This document shows, in pieces, positions 58,752 to 64,000 of a stretch of 64,000 nt of DNA. The position numbers and the translations under genes were made by a program. The notes under the pieces were generated by a model. It worked only from the letters and a program-made list of their open reading frames with translations. It made no database searches and was not told where the DNA came from. This DNA comes from Loxodes magnus (Eukaryota; Ciliophora; Karyorelictea; Loxodida; Loxodidae): NCBI GenBank assembly GCA_946699065.1, contig CAMPDV010007803.1, positions 1-64,000 of the forward strand, written 5' to 3'. Each line of letters opens with the position of its first letter. The stretch's first letter is position 1.

Positions 58752-61079
58752 TCTTAATAAACTATCTTTGCTTTCTTTAAATATTGTAATTAGATCTAAC
58801 TTAGAAAAATTAATTGCAAATTATAGCTAGAAGAACGAAACATATCTAATTATGAAAAAAATTACACTTTAAACAAATAGATTGCAATTTATATAGATAC
58901 TAATAAACTTAATTAAAGAATCTGGATTATTTACTATGATATGAAGAATAATTTAATAGTGAGATAAATTTAATAATTACATTAATTTTCCTTTATACCT
59001 TTTAATTATTCTAAAATATTTAAAATGGTGAGCATCTATACAAATCTTTCTTTTTTATATTTAAGCTAGTTGCAAATCTTTTTAATTATAGGCTTTACCG
59101 AAAATAATTTAATTAGATTCATATAAATATAATAAGATGCTTAACTTTCTTAAAAACCAAATAATAACTTTTAATACAAGCTCTTTAATTATAAACAGCA
59201 AACTAAAGCTTTTGTTAAATTATTAATTTAATTATTTTTTGTTTATTGCATAATGATTAATAATAGAGATGTATAGTTAGTCTAATTCTAAGTTATTCTT
59301 TTTATTTTATATTTATTATTAATTTTCCTTATGATTTATCTACTTTATTTTATTAGTAAAATTGAAATAAGTTTACTCTCTCCAATATAATTAAAGGCAT
59401 AAGTATATTTAAAACTTACTAATAACTTGATATTGTTTCTTAATCAACTTTGCTTTATGACTGTTAATACTTTTTTATTTTAAGTTTTACTTATAAAAGT
59501 GATTCATTGTAAATAATCTTTATTTTGGTAATTTTAAATAACTGCACCTTAAAGTCTTATAATATCCTTATTATAAGCTTCTAAAATATATTAGCACTAA
59601 CCTTAGTACTTTATTTAAAATATCTAAAATCTAAAAATCAGAAGTTGAAGTTAACTTTCATTCTCTATTAAACTCCTACTATTTCAGCTATCATTAAATA
59701 TACATTATTGCTTAATTTTTCTTGATTTAATATATTTATAAAGTTAATAATTTAATTTTGCTATTAGTTATACTTCTTTTGTCTATATCTGTTTAAATCA
59801 TTTTTAGTATTTATAGGATATATCATTTTATATATAATATGATGATAATTGGATTTATATTTATTATCTAAGATTTTCTTTTAAATTTTTCAATAAACTG
59901 TTTAGTATATTAAATAGCTTAAAATATCTTAGCAATTTATTAGACTTATTATCTAATTTAAACTTAAGACTTTTATACTCACATTAGATATCTAATTAAT
60001 TTTTCTATAATTTTAGAAGAATTTAGTTATTTCAGAAACTTAAAATTTAAGAAAATGTTAAAAAGATTAAAAGTATATTGATGATATGACAGTCAAAGAA
60101 AATTAATATGGTATAAATTAAGTTAAACCAAAAAATGTAAATTGAGATATTAATTATCTACTTATTAGTAAAATACTTAGATAAATAGAAGCAGAAATGA
60201 GTTAAATAAGAAAAATTGTTTAAGCAAGTTAATTATTTAATTGAGAAGCTAGCTAGCTATATTTATTTTATAGATATTACCATATGCTTCTTTATAATAT
60301 TTCTTTGATATATTTATGATTTGCTATTTGGAATTAATTATTTATATTCCAAAATCCTTTAAGCAGATTTAAGATATCTACTAGATCTATTTTAAGCTAA
60401 ATAAATTATAAATACCTTAAACTATATAGCCTTATTTTTAAATTTCCTTTATACATAATTTATATACTTTTACCCTTTAAATTAAACTTAAAATTATTAC
60501 AAGATAATTTAACCTCACTTTCCAGTTTAGACTCTAGCTTATTTCAAATTTCTTTATTTTAGTTTTATTAACAATTTAAATAATAAATTATTTAATATAG
60601 TCTAAGCATTATATATAATATGATATAAGTTGTATACTTATAGCTAAGTTACTCTTGAAATATTAGGTTAATCTTGTTTAATTAATTATTCTAGTACATA
60701 AGATATACTTAGATGATACTTTAGTTCTATTTAATTTAGATTATATTTGCATAAAGTACTAAATTATATGCCTTATTATTAACCTTTATTCTACAATACT
60801 TTATTGGTTTTTAATTAACTTAAACTTAAAAGAAAAAGAGTTAGATATAAGTATAAAAAAGCTTAAAATACTAACAATCATTTAAACTAAATAGCTTTAT
60901 TTAATTATCGAAGATGCATGCATAATTAACTAACAGATATTAAGACCTAAGTTATATAGTCTAAATTACTAATGTATAACTCATCTATAATAAAGTAGAG
61001 CATTTGCTAATTATATCTGATATCATAAAGTAAATAGTAAATAGTCTAATTTATAGTTATTTAGCACAGGATTGCTTTA
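58752..61079. other. AT-rich gene-poor stretch
   Basis: No gene or RNA recognised; no reverse-transcriptase motifs found upstream of the LINE fragment. Confidence 0.5.
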
Positions 61080-61920
61080 GTAAATCTGAAATTAATATAA
61101 TCATAAGTGTGATATAAAAGGTTCAAGTATATACACTGTTAGAGCATTAATAATATAAGATACTAAGTTCTATAGATATGATAACTATGAAAAAGCTAGA
61201 ACTATAATAATAAAATAATTTGCAAATTATATAAAATCAACAAATAGAATTAGACTAAGCAGAAGCATCAATTAAATAAATAATTTAGCTACATTTATTA
61301 CATAAAAGAATAAAAATTAATTTATATACTTAGAACACAATTAATATTCTTTAGAACTGATCTCTCAGAAAGACACACTGATTAAGAGGAAATATTATGT
61401 ATTTGTAAGCAATAAGAAAAATTTGAACACGTCTTTGATTGCTAATATTACAGATAAATTATAAAAGAAAACAAACTTCAGATACAAGAAAAATTATAAA
61501 ATCTAAGCACAAACATAAATCTGAAAAGAAGGAAAGAATAAATATCATAAGAAATAGAAAAAAACTTGAAATAGATGCTAGAATATAACCAACTTTTAAT
61601 AAATTAAGAAACAGAAAAGAATAAATAAATATTATAAGATATTGATCTTAAGATAAAAAGCATGGTCTAGAATAAAGCAAAAGCATTAACAAATAACTTG
61701 ATTTTAGGAATGAATGAGCTAAAACTAAATCCATTAGTATTATGAGAATAAAGAAGAATTAAAATAATTATTTTAATATGAACAAAAATTAAAGAAGAAG
61801 AGAAAAAAAAAATCAAATCATAACAATAATGAAGGTCAAAGAGTTTAAGAAGGAGAGTGATAACATAAAAAATTATTTTATTAAGCTGAAAGGCGAACAT
61901 TATATAATTTAATTTAATTA
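61080..61920 (+). mobile_element. LINE ORF2 3' fragment (RT-3), 5'-truncated
   Basis: + strand reading ILRTQLIFFRTDLSERHT, then the C-terminal zinc site CICKQQEKFEHVFDC (C-x-C-x7-H-x3-C, 61398-61442), then a long helical Lys/Glu/Gln-rich tail. It corresponds to the end of RT-1 and RT-2. No palm motifs are found upstream, so the insertion is truncated at its 5' side, as is usual for non-LTR elements. The tail has no obvious frame break. Confidence 0.65.
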
Positions 61921-63237
61921 ATTATTCTTTTAAAGTTTCTTAATTCTCTATTAAATTTTTATAATTATTATATTAATTTTCCCTTAAGCTCTGTTAAGAA
62001 TATAGGTTGTTTATATACTTAAAATTAAAAATAATATACTAATGATATAATAAAATGATATGACTAAATTATAGAAATAATAAAGATAGTAAAACGTTTA
62101 AATAAATAGATTTATAAAATTATATTATAATATCTTTAAATTAATGAGAAAATAACTTTTTTTTCCTTAACTATCTAAATATTTTAAATGAATGATACAT
62201 AGCTAGTTATATATTTTATGAAAGGCATATTTAATACTAAGTATTTAAAGATTCTTTATAAGTATACCTAACTTTGATTTAATTTATTTGTATTTAATAA
62301 CTCTTTACTTTCAACGAAGATTATGATAAACATAACTTTTCTTCTATTTGTTTTTTCATTCCGTATAATATTCAAATTATTAATAAAATTATCAATAGAT
62401 TATCCTTTAAAATAAAATTTGTAGATAAATTAAAAATTACAAATTAGGATATTTTTATTATTTACTTAGATTTTTATAGTATTTTTTTATAAATTGTTTA
62501 ACCAAATATATTTTGATTATGCTAGTAATTAATTTCATAAATAGATCTTTATTTATAGCAAAGTTGTTTATTATTTAATAACTTTAATCTTTATTTTATC
62601 CCAGTAGTTGCTAAGTAATTATTTATATATACACAAAAATTGATTATTTAAGTTTCTTCTATATATTATCATTATATTGGTAAAATAGTGGAATCATTTT
62701 TCATTTATAAAATTCTTCTATAGGTATTAGATATATATTCAATTATACTTACTTTTATTAATTATTGACTAAACTTATATTTAATTTCGCGTATCACCTC
62801 AATAATGCGTAACATTGTAAAAGAAAATAAATAAACTCAAGATATTCTTCCAAGATAATTTTGGTGATAAATGTTCTTCCATTGTTTTTCAATCTCATAC
62901 TATTTTTCTTCTCCAATCTTCTACAGAGTTTCATTATTTACCAGTCTTTCTGCCCTATCCTACATTATATGCTTTTTAGATTTGTTTTCTTTTAATTCCT
63001 TAAATAATTTACCTATAATCTACTTTTATTTTTACATCATTTATTAACTTAAAATTTAAATTACATAATCAATAGTTTATTATAAACTAAACACTTTTTA
63101 ATATTTTGATATAGAAATATTTATACAAAAAAAATTACAACTGAAGAACTGCCATATCGTTAATCCAACTTAATTGAGGAAATTAAAATGATTACCGAAG
63201 TAACAAAGACTGATATTGTGTTTAATATATATATATA
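61921..63237. other. AT-rich stretch, no gene recognised
   Basis: Nothing supported; ends in a short (TA)n run at about 63227-63240. Confidence 0.5.
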
Positions 63238-63603
63238 TTATTAAATTAAAAAAGTTTAAATTGGAGTTTAGTGAACTTGGAGGACTTTCAACCTCGTGTT
63301 CACATGACCGGTTTGATAACCTGGCTGGAACCTGCTCCCTTCAGAACTCTTTCTTCAGTCGCCTTGGATTGTGTACCACTTCGGTTTGTAGATTTGACCT
63401 CCTGGCGGATAAAATTAGTTACAGAATTCTCGTCTAATCTTATCCTAATATTAGTACTATTATTTTTCTTATTATTTTCTATTCCAGTACTATTATTTAA
63501 TTAATTTCAATTTCTAACATTGTCTATATTTATATTCAGTTTGTTTGCATACAAAGCATCTTGGTTTATTCCCAATTCATTTCTTGTCTGGACTCCTCGG
63601 TAA
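63238..63603 (-). mobile_element. 5'-truncated copy of the 8131-9004 retro-insertion
   Basis: Nearly identical to 8148-8513. The left limit is the same A/T-rich 3' tail (TTAAATTAAAAA); the match stops sharply after CTCGGTAA at 63603. It holds the last codons of the ORF1-like frame (TGA at the position equivalent to 8444). Close identity means both copies are young. Confidence 0.88.
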
Positions 63604-63649
63604 GATTGTAGCACCATTTTGTGTTTAATTAAGTAAAAAATGAAATAGT

Positions 63650-64000
63650 AATTTAAATAAATAAAATATTTTAAATAATAGAAAAAATAAAAAATTTTAT
63701 CTTTCAAAAAACGAAATTAGAAGATAGAAAGATATTGATATTGCAATTTAGCCCAACTTTTGATAAAACAATATTAAGTATTAAAAGACTAGAAAGAAAA
63801 AAGAATCAGAGAATTTGAAGATAATTACCAGGATTTTATTTAAATAGCATTAGAGCATACATTAAATGATTTGAGATAGAAGAGTCCTTAGGGAGACGGA
63901 GGAAGAGTGTAATTATATACTTTTATCAACTACTCTTGTAAACATATATACATAAAATGCTTATATCAGAAAGAAAAGTCATATAGAAGTTATGAGAGAG
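63650..64000 (+). CDS. 5' part of an unknown gene, runs off the window
   Basis: A coding-like start near ATG 63640 (Gln/Lys-rich, LILQFSPTFDKTILS) is followed in another frame by EFEDNYQDFIQIALEHTLND and GDGGRVQLYTFINYSCKH up to the window edge. The frame change at about 63780-63810 would be a small intron or an error. No domain recognised. Confidence 0.4.

Noticed and set aside
1-64000. Mitochondrial or bacterial origin because of TGA as Trp and low G+C
   Set aside because: TAA/TAG as Gln, spliceosomal mini-introns, LINEs, WD40/NACHT/GPS proteins and pol III tRNA terminators point to a ciliate nuclear genome.

Overview
The window reads as nuclear DNA of a ciliate that has reassigned all three standard stop codons. 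TAA and TAG sit where Gln is expected. TGA sits at conserved Trp positions: the W of the WD in three WD40 genes, the YWxDK motif of an OSCA/TMEM63 channel, and others. TGG occurs at the same position in sister repeats of the same genes. TGA also closes the clearly coding frames (27053, 34137, 45416, 46677, 58363). A context-dependent code of this type is known from karyorelictids (for example Loxodes; NCBI table 27) and from Condylostoma (table 28). The consistent use of TGA as terminator favours a karyorelict-type code; that placement is an inference. Because no codon is an absolute stop, openness of a frame means nothing here. I called genes only from motifs, repeats and composition. The DNA is very AT-rich. 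Introns, where they can be seen, are tiny (17 nt, perhaps 19-22 nt).

Layout, left to right. 1-3309: 3' part of a WD40/ion-channel fusion gene (+). 6078-11075: a segmental duplication whose sister copy is at 37521-40449; the first copy carries three retro-insertions flanked by target-site duplications, and the second copy shows the empty sites. 10873-13089: RING/pentapeptide/WD40 gene (-). 13359-14473: unknown gene (-). 14549-15328: CCHC zinc-knuckle, gag-like ORF (+). 15904-17783: F-box/LRR gene (-). 18.2-24.6 kb: a transposon nest with a structured GC-rich island, two LINE reverse-transcriptase relics and two short inverted-repeat (MITE-like) elements. 27053-32191: an intact, apparently intronless 1712-residue NACHT NTPase/pentapeptide/14xWD40 gene (-). 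32.2-34.1 kb: two small unknown genes (+). 36.7-37.5 kb: a larger inverted-repeat element. 45416-46620: unknown gene (-). 46677-49939: OSCA/TMEM63-like channel (-), with a clear 17-nt intron. 55181-58365: secreted/membrane protein with a GPS-like motif (+). 58491-58577: a hairpin RNA candidate. 58678-58751: tRNA-Asn (-). 61.1-61.9 kb: 3' fragment of a third LINE (+). 63.2 kb: 5'-truncated copy of one of the retro-insertions. 63.65-64 kb: start of another gene that runs off the window.

There is no operon logic. The recurring gene themes are WD40 propellers joined to sensor or scaffold modules (NACHT, RING, pentapeptide, channel) and large membrane proteins (TRP-like, OSCA/TMEM63, GPS). The wide gene-poor stretches hold AT-rich DNA and decaying mobile elements. 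Such retention of transposons would fit a genome with little or no DNA elimination, or a germline (micronuclear) assembly. Exact starts, ends and exon limits of genes with frame changes are approximate.
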